Shown here: in pieces, positions 39,589-48,309 of the stretch
Layout of the letters: every line of letters starts with the position of its first letter
Position numbering within the stretch: position 1 is the first letter of the stretch
Origin: Burkholderia oklahomensis C6786
GTDB lineage: Bacteria > Pseudomonadota > Gammaproteobacteria > Burkholderiales > Burkholderiaceae
DNA: 64,000 nt
Assembly: GCF_000959365.1 (NCBI RefSeq)
Contig: NZ_CP009555.1
Span: 248,001-312,000, forward strand
Direction: 5' to 3'
Notes under the pieces: generated by a model
Told to the model about the DNA's origin: nothing
Seen by the model: the letters and a program-made list of their open reading frames with translations, nothing else
The model's database searches: none
Translations under genes and position numbers: made by a program

Positions 39589-39984
39589 ATGAAGCCGCTC
39601 AGACTCCACTCCGATTCGATCGCACTGCCTTCCTTCCACGCATCGAGGTCGACCGTTCGTGATCGAACCGTCCCGATCCGGCCGGGTACGAGCAAGACGG
39701 ATCATCGGGTTCTGATGTCGATACGCGTCCGCACCGCAAACCTGACCGAGGTGCGCCGCCTGCTGCATCGGGTGCTGGGTCCCGCGCTCGACATCTACAC
39801 GGCGGTCATCGACAACAAGACCGGACAAGCATGCCTGCAACTGGAATTGGCGAGAGCGTGCGTATCCGACGCGATGTCGTCGATCATGTGCGTCCTGCCG
39901 GAAGCCGAGTTCGGCACGATCCGCCGCTCGGCGCGTCCGCCCGCATCCCGTGCGCCCACGACGCGCATGCGCGCAACCGATTGA
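39589..39984 (+). CDS. hypothetical protein with ACT-like core
   Basis: 131 residues from the ATG at 39589; an in-frame GTG at 39553 is an alternative start. The middle, MSIRVRTANLTEVRRLLHRVLGP and then a strand-helix-strand pattern, looks like the small regulatory ACT or ferredoxin-like fold, but I cannot name a family. Flanks are low complexity and basic. It sits alone between the polysaccharide module and a porin. Confidence 0.45.
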   Translation: MKPLRLHSDSIALPSFHASRSTVRDRTVPIRPGTSKTDHRVLMSIRVRTANLTEVRRLLHRVLGPALDIYTAVIDNKTGQACLQLELARACVSDAMSSIMCVLPEAEFGTIRRSARPPASRAPTTRMRATD

Positions 39985-40235
39985 TCGTTGTCGGCTTGTC
40001 CCAAGTTGCAACGGGAAGCCTCATTTCATGGCAGCAACGATTCGACACGTGGCGTCGAAATAGCCCGAAGGCAATCGATCGACTCGCCTCGGGCCTTCGG
40101 TTCACATGCACCTTTCCGACAAGCGTCACGGGCGTTAGGCGGACGTCTCGAGCATCGAGACGTCGCGCCGGACGCCGGTTGCGCTTGAAGGTCGTTTAGT
40201 CTTCCTTTTCGATCGAGCCTCTCAAAGATCCCAAT

Positions 40236-41366
40236 ATGAAGAAACAAGTCATCGGCGCGGTTTACGCCACTCTGTTCGGCGCAGCCGCGACGGCACACGC
40301 GCAAAGCAGCGTCACGCTCTACGGCCTGCTGGACGCGAGCATCGCGTACACAAACAATCAGTCGGGCAAGAGTGCGTGGCAGCAAGGCAGCGGCCTGCTG
40401 TCGAACACGGTGTTCGGCCTGAGCGGCGCCGAGGATCTGGGCCGCGCACTGCGCGCGATCTTCCGGCTCGAAAGCGGATTCAATCTCAACAATGGTTCGC
40501 CATCCTACAAGAACACCGTGTTCGGACGCCGCGCGTACGTCGGCTTGCAGAGCGACGACTACGGCACGTTGACGTTCGGCCGGCAATACGATTCGGTTGT
40601 CGATTACCTCGGACCGATGGCGCTCGCGAGCAATGGCGACGGCAACAATCTGGCCGCCCATCCATTCGACAACGACAACATCGACGATTCGTTCTACATC
40701 GACAACGCGGTCAAATACGCGAGCCCTGCTGTCGCCGGAGTGCAATTCGGCGCCATGTACGGATTCAGCAACCAGGCAGGCTTTTCGCACAACCGCGCCT
40801 ACAGCGCCGGCGTGTCGTACGGCAACGGACCGATCAGTCTTGCCGCCGCTTATCTGCAGCTCAACCGTGGCGGCGCGACGGCAAACGGCGCGCTCTCGAC
40901 CAACGACATGCCGAACTTTCCGGCCGCGCGCCAGCGCGTGATGGGCGCAGGCGGCAGCTATACGTTCGACCGCGCGACCGTCGGCGTCCTCTGGACCCAC
41001 GCGATGCTCGACGATACCGCCCCGGCGTCGCCGCCGGGCGCGATGCGGACGCTGCGTTTCGACAACTACGAGATCAACGCGCGCTACGCGCTGACGCCAG
41101 CCATGTCGCTCGCGGGTGCTTATACGTTCACCGACGGTCGGTACGACGGCGCCGCGCCCGCAGGCGATCCCAAGTGGCACCAGGTCACGCTGATGGCGGA
41201 TTACGCGTTGAGCAAGCGCACGGACGTGTACGCGGAAGCGGTGTACCAGCGCCAATTCGGCGTGTCGTCGGATGCGACGCTCGGATTTGCGTCCATCAAC
41301 GGCTTGGGGGCATCGTCGACGAATACGCAGGTCACGGCTACCGTGGGTATCCGGCATCGTTTTTGA
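40236..41366 (+). CDS. Gram-negative porin
   Basis: 376 residues. A signal peptide (MKKQVIGAVYATLFGAAATAHA) is followed by QSSVTLYGLLDASIAYTNN, the standard first strand of beta-proteobacterial trimeric porins. AYVGLQSDDYGTLTFGRQYD and a C-terminal GIRHRF with terminal Phe support a 16-stranded outer-membrane barrel. General diffusion of small solutes is the expected role. Single-gene transcript. Confidence 0.93.
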   Translation: MKKQVIGAVYATLFGAAATAHAQSSVTLYGLLDASIAYTNNQSGKSAWQQGSGLLSNTVFGLSGAEDLGRALRAIFRLESGFNLNNGSPSYKNTVFGRRAYVGLQSDDYGTLTFGRQYDSVVDYLGPMALASNGDGNNLAAHPFDNDNIDDSFYIDNAVKYASPAVAGVQFGAMYGFSNQAGFSHNRAYSAGVSYGNGPISLAAAYLQLNRGGATANGALSTNDMPNFPAARQRVMGAGGSYTFDRATVGVLWTHAMLDDTAPASPPGAMRTLRFDNYEINARYALTPAMSLAGAYTFTDGRYDGAAPAGDPKWHQVTLMADYALSKRTDVYAEAVYQRQFGVSSDATLGFASINGLGASSTNTQVTATVGIRHRF

Positions 41367-41552
41367 CACGCGCAGAGAGCGGAACCGCCATTCGAATGCC
41401 GCTCGACGCGCCTATCGAGCGTCTCCTGATAGCTGATCGCAGTGTTTCGGCGACGCTGATGTTGTCGCGGGGGCGAGCGTCCAGGCGGCGCGCGCGATAA
41501 TCAGCAATCGCTACGCCGGTGTGCGTGCGTGACATGACGGAGTGCCGCACAA

Positions 41553-41568
41553 CTGTCAAGCCTGACAG
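41553..41568. promoter_or_regulatory. inverted repeat upstream of the toxin module
   Basis: CTGTCA-AGCC-TGACAG, a perfect 6+6 inverted repeat, 83 bases before the PAAR gene. It may be an operator; nothing identifies the protein. Confidence 0.35.
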
Positions 41569-41650
41569 GTGCCGTGACCGTACAACCGTAAAAACCGAGC
41601 ACCGCCCGCTCAATGGTAAATTTGCGTGCAAATTTCCATGAGAGGGCGAA

Positions 41651-42076
41651 GTGGCAAAACGCGCGATCATCTGCGTCGGCGACACGACGACGCACGGCGG
41701 CAAGGTGCTCGAAGGCTCGCCGACGTTCACGCTCAACGGACGCAATGTGGCCGGCGTCGGCCACAAGGTACTTTGCCCGCGCTGCAAAGGCGTTTTCCCG
41801 ATCCTCCCCGATCTGCTCGGACGCCGCTACCCGCACACGATCGGCGACCGCGACACCGCCGTCGAGGGCATGCGCACGGCCTGCGGCGCGGAGCTGATCG
41901 CGTCGCAGGGCACGGGAACGATCGACGATGTCGGCTCGGGCGAACGCGGGGATGGTGGTTCGCCCGGCGGATCGGTGGCCGCAGCGACGGCCGCGGTCGC
42001 CCCTTCCCCTACGCTCTGCCTCGAATGCCTGAAGGCGGCGGCGAAGAATGCCGCGACGATGGTGGCACGCGGATGA
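41651..42076 (+). CDS. PAAR domain protein
   Basis: 141 residues. AIICVGDTTTHGGKVLEGSPTFTLNGRNVAGVGHKVLCPRC is the first half of the PAAR repeat with its zinc-binding His and Cys; YPHTIGDRDTAVEGMRTACGAELIASQG is the second. PAAR proteins sharpen the VgrG spike of type VI secretion systems and carry effectors. A 45-residue C-terminal tail ends with a CLEC motif. The GTG start follows GAGGGCGAA. First of five genes with overlapping or abutting ends. Confidence 0.9.
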   Translation: MAKRAIICVGDTTTHGGKVLEGSPTFTLNGRNVAGVGHKVLCPRCKGVFPILPDLLGRRYPHTIGDRDTAVEGMRTACGAELIASQGTGTIDDVGSGERGDGGSPGGSVAAATAAVAPSPTLCLECLKAAAKNAATMVARG

Positions 42077-42579
42077 TGACGCCGCCGAATATCGAAGCGC
42101 ATTTCGAGATGCGCCGCGAGCAAATCACACTGCCTGCGCGGCTCTTCGCGGTGGTCGACGCCCTGCTCTTCGCCGAAGCGTCGGACGCCCCGCCGCTGCG
42201 CCGCGCGAACTCTTCGATCGCGCTCTTCGACGGCACGCCCGACGCGTCGCTCGCCGATCACGGCCCCTGGCTGATCGACTACGCGCTCGCGCCGGGGCCG
42301 ATCCGGCGCGTGCTGGCCGAGCTCGCGGCCGGGCCGATCGGCGTCTCGTGGCTGATCAGCGCATATCAATTCGATCGACTCGCCGCCGAATTGCGCGAGT
42401 ACCTCGACGTACAGCTCCCGAACGGTCACACGGCGCTGCTCCGGTTCTACGATGCGCGCATCATGCCCGACATCGCGCGCGTAATGAGCGCCCCGCAGCG
42501 CACGCAATTCTTCGTCGCGACGTACGACTGGCTCGTCGAGATCGACGGACGGCTGACCGGAGTGCATCCGCATGCTTGA
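42073..42579 (+). CDS. DUF4123 adaptor/chaperone for a type VI effector
   Basis: 168 residues. ARLFAVVDALLFAEA...WLIDYALAPGPIRRVLAE and the aromatic FYDARIMPDIARVMSAPQRTQFFVATYDWLVE segment match DUF4123, adaptor proteins (Tap/TEC) that load effectors onto VgrG or PAAR. It overlaps the PAAR stop as ATGA and overlaps the next gene by eight bases. Confidence 0.88.
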   Translation: MMTPPNIEAHFEMRREQITLPARLFAVVDALLFAEASDAPPLRRANSSIALFDGTPDASLADHGPWLIDYALAPGPIRRVLAELAAGPIGVSWLISAYQFDRLAAELREYLDVQLPNGHTALLRFYDARIMPDIARVMSAPQRTQFFVATYDWLVEIDGRLTGVHPHA

Positions 42580-43045
42580 ACTGACCGCTGAACAGGTCGC
42601 CGGACTGGCGGAAATCGACGAGCGCGGCTTCGTCGAGCGCGTTCGGCAGGATCTCGTGAAGGAGAATCCGGCGTTCGCCGATGACGGCGGCTTGCCGTCC
42701 CGGCTATGGACCGCGTATCGCGCCGCACGCGCGTTCGGTATTCAGAAAGACGAGAACATCGTCGCGTTTCTGAGGCTCGATGCGTATGCGCCGGGCTTCT
42801 ACGAAAAGCCCGCGACGAAGGCGTGGATCACGCGCCCCGGCCGCTCGGCCGACGCGCGTTTTCATGATTATCTACGCGTCATCAGATGGCGCATCGAACA
42901 CCCGGACGGAGGGCTGGAACATGGCGGGATTGGTGGTTCCGATCGTGGAAGCGGCGGCGGTGGAGCTTGGTCCGATCTTGGCGCGCGTTGGCGTCGCCTT
43001 GTTGGGCGGGGCGACGGTGGCGGGAACGGCGAGTCTGTCGGGTGA
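42572..43045 (+). CDS. small unknown protein between adaptor and toxin
   Basis: 157 residues as read. The first 115 (MLELTAEQVAGLAEIDERGFVERVRQDLV...YLRVIRWRIEH) are a plausible helical domain seen beside DUF4123 genes, maybe a second effector chaperone. The last 40 are Gly/Arg-rich and overlap the toxin gene in another frame, so the true end may have been about 42920 before a shift or stop loss. I cannot assign a function. Confidence 0.6.
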   Translation: MLELTAEQVAGLAEIDERGFVERVRQDLVKENPAFADDGGLPSRLWTAYRAARAFGIQKDENIVAFLRLDAYAPGFYEKPATKAWITRPGRSADARFHDYLRVIRWRIEHPDGGLEHGGIGGSDRGSGGGGAWSDLGARWRRLVGRGDGGGNGESVG

Positions 43046-43523
43046 CACGCCGAAGGAAGACAGCAAGGCGACGCCGGATGTGCGGGCTTTGCCGCGCACC
43101 GGAGAGAGCTGCAAGAAATGCCCACCTGACGCAGGCGCACGGATCCGCCAAAATCACGGTGTAAACTGGAATTCTTATCGCTACCAAGCGCGCATTACCG
43201 GCTTTCCGTTCGATACCGAAGCCTGCCGTTGGAGCGAGGAATGGCGCTGGCTGGGTGTTGATTTCGATGGATTTCAGCCGGGCGAATGCCTGCTTCAAGA
43301 GACAAAGGGCAACTACGATCAGTTTCTCGACGGCACCATACCTAAAGCCGATCAGTGGTTTGAGGGATTCAGAAGCATGCAGGACCAAATCATTTCGCAA
43401 GGTACCGTCGTGCGCGCCAATCCCCCCGCACGTCTGATGTGGTACTTTGCAACGCCGCTCGCTCAAAAAAAGATGGCCACGGCGCTTGCTCGTATGGGTA
43501 TTCCGTCCGTCTATCAACCGTGA
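42921..43523 (+). CDS. Tox-REase-5 nuclease effector
   Basis: 200 residues. A hydrophobic N-terminus (1-40) and a CKKC pair (64-67) precede the restriction-endonuclease-fold toxin domain: YRYQARITGFPFDTE, then WRWLGVDFDGF with catalytic-type Asp116 and LLQETKGNYDQF with the ExK pair Glu127 and Lys129. This is the Tox-REase-5 family of polymorphic toxins, expected to cleave DNA in a rival cell. GGAGGG lies upstream of the ATG. The gene six bases downstream is an Imm52-type immunity protein. Confidence 0.85.
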   Translation: MAGLVVPIVEAAAVELGPILARVGVALLGGATVAGTASLSGDTPKEDSKATPDVRALPRTGESCKKCPPDAGARIRQNHGVNWNSYRYQARITGFPFDTEACRWSEEWRWLGVDFDGFQPGECLLQETKGNYDQFLDGTIPKADQWFEGFRSMQDQIISQGTVVRANPPARLMWYFATPLAQKKMATALARMGIPSVYQP

Positions 43524-43529
43524 TCGAAC

Positions 43530-44252
43530 ATGGAAATCAATACGATGTTCCGGGACACGACTCTGTCGTCTCGTGACTATGAAGAGATGCTCGCACGCGA
43601 ATCGCGACTCGTCGACTTGCTATCGACGAAAAGTCCGACAATGGCGCGTGCCAATTGGTGCTTGACGGGCGACACTCTGGAGGAGGCAAGTAGCTACCCT
43701 GCCTTTGAGTCCGATGGAGCACCGTCCACGCCCGCGCTCGCGGTCTTGACAGAGCGAGGTCGCGGAAACAAACACGGCGTGTCGCATGCTGCGATCTGGA
43801 ACGTCGCAACGAGCGTCGAGGAAGGCGCCTCGATCTCATGTCACGTATCGGACGCAAAGGTGGTTCCCGATACGTTGAGCGTGAGCTTGCGAGTGCCGGC
43901 CTGTTACGCCACCGCAGACGATTTTGCCGATGTGATCAAGGCGATCGTCGCCGCATTCAATCCGCTTGTCGTAGAAGCATCGCCCCAAGGCTACTTCGAC
44001 AAACAGGTTTTCGACGACAAGCCCGGCGTCGGCTGGATGCTCTACCTGCCGAAGGTCATTACGCAGCAGCAGGTCCCCGAGGCCCGCGCACTGATTCCCG
44101 TACTCGCCAAAGGCAAACAGACCGGCACGGTCATCGTCAGCGTTACAGACGCGCCGTTCTCGGTCGACAACCCCGAGCACGTGGCGACCGCGAATCGCAT
44201 CGAGATCCGGCTCGTCGATCAGGACCTGCTCCCCGCCTACGTTGATATCTGA
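43530..44252 (+). CDS. Imm52-type immunity protein
   Basis: 240 residues. It starts six bases after the toxin gene. The sequence (FRDTTLSSRDYEEMLARESRLVDLL..., WNVATSVEEGASISCHV, VGWMLYLPKVITQQQVPEARALIPV) resembles the Imm52 family, the usual partner of Tox-REase-5 nucleases. It should bind and block the toxin in the cytoplasm of the producer and its kin. Confidence 0.82.
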   Translation: MEINTMFRDTTLSSRDYEEMLARESRLVDLLSTKSPTMARANWCLTGDTLEEASSYPAFESDGAPSTPALAVLTERGRGNKHGVSHAAIWNVATSVEEGASISCHVSDAKVVPDTLSVSLRVPACYATADDFADVIKAIVAAFNPLVVEASPQGYFDKQVFDDKPGVGWMLYLPKVITQQQVPEARALIPVLAKGKQTGTVIVSVTDAPFSVDNPEHVATANRIEIRLVDQDLLPAYVDI

Positions 44253-44287
44253 ACCAACCGGCGCGATTGCCGCGCCGGCGGCATTCA

Positions 44288-44892
44288 TCAAAACAGTCCC
44301 ACCGGCTGCGCCGCAGCGTCCCAACTGAAAATGATCGGTTCGCGGCGCTCGACGACCTTCCCCCCGCCCACCGTGCACTGAATCGGCACGCTCTCGATGC
44401 GAAAGCCGTCGAACACGCGCCGGATCCCCGGATGATCACTGAGACTGACGATCGCGCGTCCCTTGATCGATCGCAGTCGCTCGACCAGCTTCTCGTATTC
44501 CGCGAACGGAAACGGGACATCGTACTGATCTGCCTCTCCAGCTTGCCGCCAAAACAACTTTTCCGAAGATAGTAGAACCGCGCCGCACGCCGGATATCGG
44601 CAAGCGTTTCCGGGATCGGATGCTTGGGCCATTCGAACACCTGTCGGCTCGTCAATGCCCATCTGAACTGACGCACGAACTCATCAAGATGGTGTTGGAC
44701 GACTCGATAAAGGTTCACCCGTTCGTCGTTGCTGTCGTTGATGACCTCGATCTTGGCCGACGGTCGCAAAAAGTAAAGCGCGGCCCCGCCCGCAAGCACT
44801 TCGACGTAGCAATCGAGTTTCGGAAAGCGCGGGATGATGTGATCCGCAAGACAACGCCTTCCGCCGATCCGGGGAATGACGGGATTGGCCAT
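44288..44892 (-). pseudogene. phage-type DNA adenine methylase, internally deleted
   Basis: The N-terminal frame from 44892 gives about 120 residues of D12-class methylase (RIGGRRCLADHIIPRFP, EVLAGGAALYF, NDSNDERVNLYRVVQ, FYYLRKSCFGGKLE). At about 44535 the other frame takes over with the C-terminal part (YDVPFPFAEYEKLVERLRSIKGRAIVSLSDHP...). The roughly 60 residues normally between, including the catalytic DPPY motif, are gone and the two parts are out of frame. Confidence 0.8.
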
Positions 44893-45247
44893 TGTGAAAA
44901 CCGTTATTAAACTTGGTGTAGAAGCCGGCCCGCCTACCGGTAGGTAGCAGGGCCTTGGCCGATTCACTGACGGAACAGTGAACGAGTGGCCAGACGCGGG
45001 CTCTCTCCTGCGCCGTCCGGTCGCCCTGTTTCTCGTTACCTCTCTTCTCGGCGTCTCGGGCCGAATTGCACACACGCGCCCCCAGGAATAAGCCGCCCAC
45101 GGAGCGCGTTTACTCCACGTACCGCCCACCGCAGGAAGCGTTCATGCCGTCGTTCAGGCAAGCGCGTTTGCGTGCTCGACGAACCCGCGCACGGCACAAT
45201 CGCTCGACGCTCGGCAGGCGCATCGATTCGATTCAGAGGGGGTAGCC
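44893..45247. other. junction between methylase remnant and chromate segment
   Basis: No gene supported. It contains a 12-bp palindrome (CCTACCGGTAGG, 44933-44944). The left boundary of the chromate segment must lie here, but I see no direct repeats or insertion sequence. Confidence 0.4.
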
Positions 45248-45664
45248 ATGCGCGTCACTTACAGAACCGCCATCCTCGCCAGTGCGACCGCGCTTGGCAT
45301 AACGCCGGATGCCAGCTGGGCGCAGCAAACCGTCAAGGCGACGTTGCTATCGGACTCGATTCAGCTCGAGGCGCACAGCGTGAAGGCGGGCCGCGTCACA
45401 CTCGACGTCAAGAATGCCGCGGGCAACGACATGAAGCACGAACTCGTCGTGCTGAAGACTGACCTCGCCGACAATGCGCTGCCCGTCAGCAAGGGGCAGG
45501 TGCTGGAGCACAAGCTGAAAAAAATCGGGGAAGTCGAGGACATTGCACCGGGCAAAAGCAAGCGCATGTCATTCAAGCTCGCGCCCGGCCACTACGCGCT
45601 GATCTGCAACAAGCCGGGGCACTATGAAGCAGGCATGCACACGGCGCTTGTCGTGGAGCCGTGA
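45248..45664 (+). CDS. periplasmic cupredoxin-like copper protein
   Basis: 138 residues. A signal peptide ends at SWAQ. The type 1 copper ligands are all present: His64 (KHELVV), then Cys120, His125 and Met130 in CNKPGHYEAGM. This is a plastocyanin/sulfocyanin-type fold, acting as electron carrier or copper-binding protein in the periplasm. GAGGGGG lies upstream of the ATG. It precedes chrB by about 115 bases and is probably part of the same acquired segment. Confidence 0.82.
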   Translation: MRVTYRTAILASATALGITPDASWAQQTVKATLLSDSIQLEAHSVKAGRVTLDVKNAAGNDMKHELVVLKTDLADNALPVSKGQVLEHKLKKIGEVEDIAPGKSKRMSFKLAPGHYALICNKPGHYEAGMHTALVVEP

Positions 45665-45766
45665 ATCGCGTGGCGGGTACGCTCGAACAGCGGCCCGCGA
45701 CAATAGGGGAGCGACGCCACGCGGCAAGCCCTCGAAGTAAAACTTGTAGAGATTATAACGCGTGAG

Positions 45767-45789
45767 TAGTATTCATTACATGGATACTA
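45767..45789. promoter_or_regulatory. candidate ChrB operator overlapping the chrB start
   Basis: TAGTAT at 45767-45772 and ATACTA at 45784-45789 form an inverted repeat with an 11-base spacer. A TATAAC (45754-45759) just upstream could be the -10 element. A repressor bound here would block transcription start and cover the ATG, fitting chromate-inducible autoregulation by ChrB. Confidence 0.45.
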
Positions 45790-46757
45790 TCTCGACCTGG
45801 TCGCTCCTTGTTCTGACCCTTCCGACGGAGAACGCGACGGCTCGTATGCGGTTCTGGCGCGCGCTCAAGGCAAAGGGCTGCGCGGTATTGCGCGACGGCA
45901 TTTACCTGCTTCCGTACGCGGAAGAGCGTGAAAGCACACTGCGCGAACTCGCGGGCGCGATCGGCGAAAGCGGCGGTACCGCCCATCTGTTACGCGCGCC
46001 GAGCCTCGACGCATCGCAAGAACGGGAATTCCGCGCGCTCTTCGATCGCGACGAGGACTACGCCACCTTCACTCGGGCGCTCTCGAATGCCCGCAAGACG
46101 CTTTCTGGGCAATCCGCCACGGAACTGGCGCGCTTGCTGCGGCGTCTGCGCAAGGATTACGACACCATCCGCGCGATCGACTACTTCCCCGCCGACTCGG
46201 CAATCCGTGCGGAAGTTGCCTGGCAGGACTTCATCGCGCTTGTCGACACGGTGCTGTCGCCTGGTGAGCCGCAAGCCACAGAGCGCCCGATCCGCCGGCT
46301 CGCGATCGGCGAGTATCAAGGGCGCGTCTGGGCGACGCGTCAGCGCATGTGGGTCGATCGCGTCGCCAGCGCATGGCTGATCCGCCGCTTCATCGACGCA
46401 CGAGCCCGCTTCATTTGGCTCGCGTCGCCGGCGAATTGCCCGCCCGACGCACTGGGCTTCGATTTCGACGGCGCCGCGTTCACCCACGTCGGCGAGCGCG
46501 TGACGTTCGAGGTGCTGCTCACGAGCTTCGGGCTCGACAAGGACCCTGCGTTGATGCGCCTCGGCGAGATCGTGCATGCGCTCGATGTCGGCGGTCCCGC
46601 AGTACCCGAAGCGGTCGGCTTCGAGGCCGTCATGGCTGGCACACGTCAACGCGCTGAAAACGACGATCAGTTGCTGGAACAGATGGGCGCGGTGCTCGAC
46701 GCGCTTTACGCATACTTCGCGTCGAACGGGAAGAGCGAAACCAGGGGATGTTCATGA
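45780..46757 (+). CDS. chrB: chromate resistance regulator ChrB
   Basis: 325 residues from the ATG at 45780; a GTG 18 bases upstream is in frame. The N-terminal part (LLVLTLPTENATARMRFWRALKAKGCAVLRDGIYLLP) and the C-terminal ChrB domain (RVWATRQRMWVDRVASAWLIRRFID, GFDFDGAAFTHVGERVTFEVL) are both typical. ChrB senses chromate and controls the chr operon. Its stop overlaps the chrA start (ATGA). Confidence 0.93.
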   Translation: MDTISTWSLLVLTLPTENATARMRFWRALKAKGCAVLRDGIYLLPYAEERESTLRELAGAIGESGGTAHLLRAPSLDASQEREFRALFDRDEDYATFTRALSNARKTLSGQSATELARLLRRLRKDYDTIRAIDYFPADSAIRAEVAWQDFIALVDTVLSPGEPQATERPIRRLAIGEYQGRVWATRQRMWVDRVASAWLIRRFIDARARFIWLASPANCPPDALGFDFDGAAFTHVGERVTFEVLLTSFGLDKDPALMRLGEIVHALDVGGPAVPEAVGFEAVMAGTRQRAENDDQLLEQMGAVLDALYAYFASNGKSETRGCS

Positions 46758-47929
46758 CCACCGCGACGGCAACTGCTCCGACATACTCATTGAGCCAGCT
46801 TGTCGGGTACATGCTGCGTCTCGGCACATTCGGCTTCGGCGGACCGGTCGCGCTCGCCGGCTATATGCGTCGTGATCTCGTCGAGCGCCGCGGCTGGATC
46901 ACGGAAGCCGACTACAAGGAAGGGCTCACGCTGGCGCAGCTTGCACCCGGGCCGATGGCCGCCCAGCTCGCGATCTACCTCGGCTTCGTCCACTACCGTG
47001 TACTCGGCGCAACGCTTGTCGGTTTCGCGTTCGTGCTGCCGTCGTTCCTGATGGTGCTCGCACTCGGATTCGCTTACGCCCAGTTCGGCGGTCTGTCATG
47101 GATGCAGGCGGTTTTCTATGGCGTCGGGGCCGCCGTGGTCGGCATCATCGCAATGAGCGCCTACAAGCTCACGACGAAGACCGTCGGCAGCGACAAGCTG
47201 CTCTGGGCCATTTTCCTGACGCTTGCCACCGTCACCTTCATCACGGAATCGGAAATCGCCTGGCTCTTCATTGTCGCCGGCCTAATCGGCTGGCTATGGC
47301 GCGCTCCGCCCAAATGGCTGCACAAGAGCGGCTTGAACGCACTCGCCGGCGCCAGCCTGCCGGCTACAAGCGGTCTGCTTAGTGGTATCGATCTTCCGCA
47401 GCTTGTGCAGATCGGCGCGTTCTTCGCGAAAGCGGGCGCATTCGTGTTCGGGTCGGGGCTCGCGATCGTGCCGTTCCTGTATGGCGGCGTCGTGACAGAA
47501 CATCACTGGCTGAACGACAAGCAGTTCGTCGACGCCGTCGCGGTCGCCATGATCACGCCGGGGCCGGTCGTGATTACCGTCGGCTTTATCGGGTACCTGG
47601 TGGCGGGCCTGCCCGGCGCGTGTGTCGCCGCGCTCGGCACGTTCCTGCCTTGCTATCTGTTCACCGTCATCCCCGCGCCTTACGTCAAGAAGTACGGACA
47701 CCGCCCCGGTGTCAAGGCGTTCGTCGACGGTATCACGGCGGCGGCCGTCGGTGCGATCACGGGCTCCGTTCTCGTCATCGCGAAGCGCTCGATCGTTGAC
47801 ATACCAACAGCCGTCCTCGCCATTGCAACCGTTCTGCTGCTGTTGCGCTTCAAGAAGCTCCAGGAACCAGTGATCGTGACCGCTGCGGCACTCTTCGGGT
47901 TGGTGGCTTACCCGATACTCCATCATTGA
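46754..47929 (+). CDS. chrA: chromate efflux transporter ChrA
   Basis: 391 residues. It is a two-domain (long-chain) CHR transporter: each half begins with the family motif (FGFGGPVALAGYMRRDLV near 22-40; FFAKAGAFVFGSGLAIVPFL near 220-240) and contains PGP motifs (APGPMAAQLA, TPGPVVITVGF). It exports chromate through the inner membrane. AGGGG lies before the ATG at 46754; an ATG six bases earlier is an alternative. Confidence 0.95.
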   Translation: MTTATATAPTYSLSQLVGYMLRLGTFGFGGPVALAGYMRRDLVERRGWITEADYKEGLTLAQLAPGPMAAQLAIYLGFVHYRVLGATLVGFAFVLPSFLMVLALGFAYAQFGGLSWMQAVFYGVGAAVVGIIAMSAYKLTTKTVGSDKLLWAIFLTLATVTFITESEIAWLFIVAGLIGWLWRAPPKWLHKSGLNALAGASLPATSGLLSGIDLPQLVQIGAFFAKAGAFVFGSGLAIVPFLYGGVVTEHHWLNDKQFVDAVAVAMITPGPVVITVGFIGYLVAGLPGACVAALGTFLPCYLFTVIPAPYVKKYGHRPGVKAFVDGITAAAVGAITGSVLVIAKRSIVDIPTAVLAIATVLLLLRFKKLQEPVIVTAAALFGLVAYPILHH

Positions 47930-48309
47930 TGCATATCTGGGGGACGACCGCGATATGCCAGATGAAAGCGTTGTCCTGCGATCCGGCCCAGTTGCCGGAC
48001 CTGTCCGAAAGACTGATCGTCGGCCATTACGAGCACAACTCCGGCGGTGCCGTCAAACGTCTGAACGCCATCACGGACCAGTTGGCTGGGATCGCCCCAG
48101 GGAGCACGCCCGTGTTCGTGCCAAACGGTCTGAAGCGCGAGGAACTGGTCGCCGCGAATTCGATGATCCTGCACGAAATCCACTTCGAGAACCTCGGCGC
48201 GAGCAGGTCAATTGACCGCACACCCGAGGCCGCGATCAAACGCGACTTCGGCAGCGTTGACCGCTGGCGCGACGAATGCCGATCGGGTCGAGGTAGCCCA
48301 CCCGCTTGA
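47929..48309 (+). pseudogene. Fe/Mn superoxide dismutase of the chr operon, 3'-truncated
   Basis: About 115 residues of the superoxide dismutase family: SERLIVGHYEHNSGGAVKRLN near the N-terminus, HEIHFENLGA in the middle, and AAIKRDFGSVDRWRDE, where family likeness ends at about 48275. The last ten residues are read from antisense phage endolysin sequence. The metal-binding C-terminal domain is missing. Such genes (chrC) usually follow chrA. The start overlaps the chrA stop (TGATG). Confidence 0.8.
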
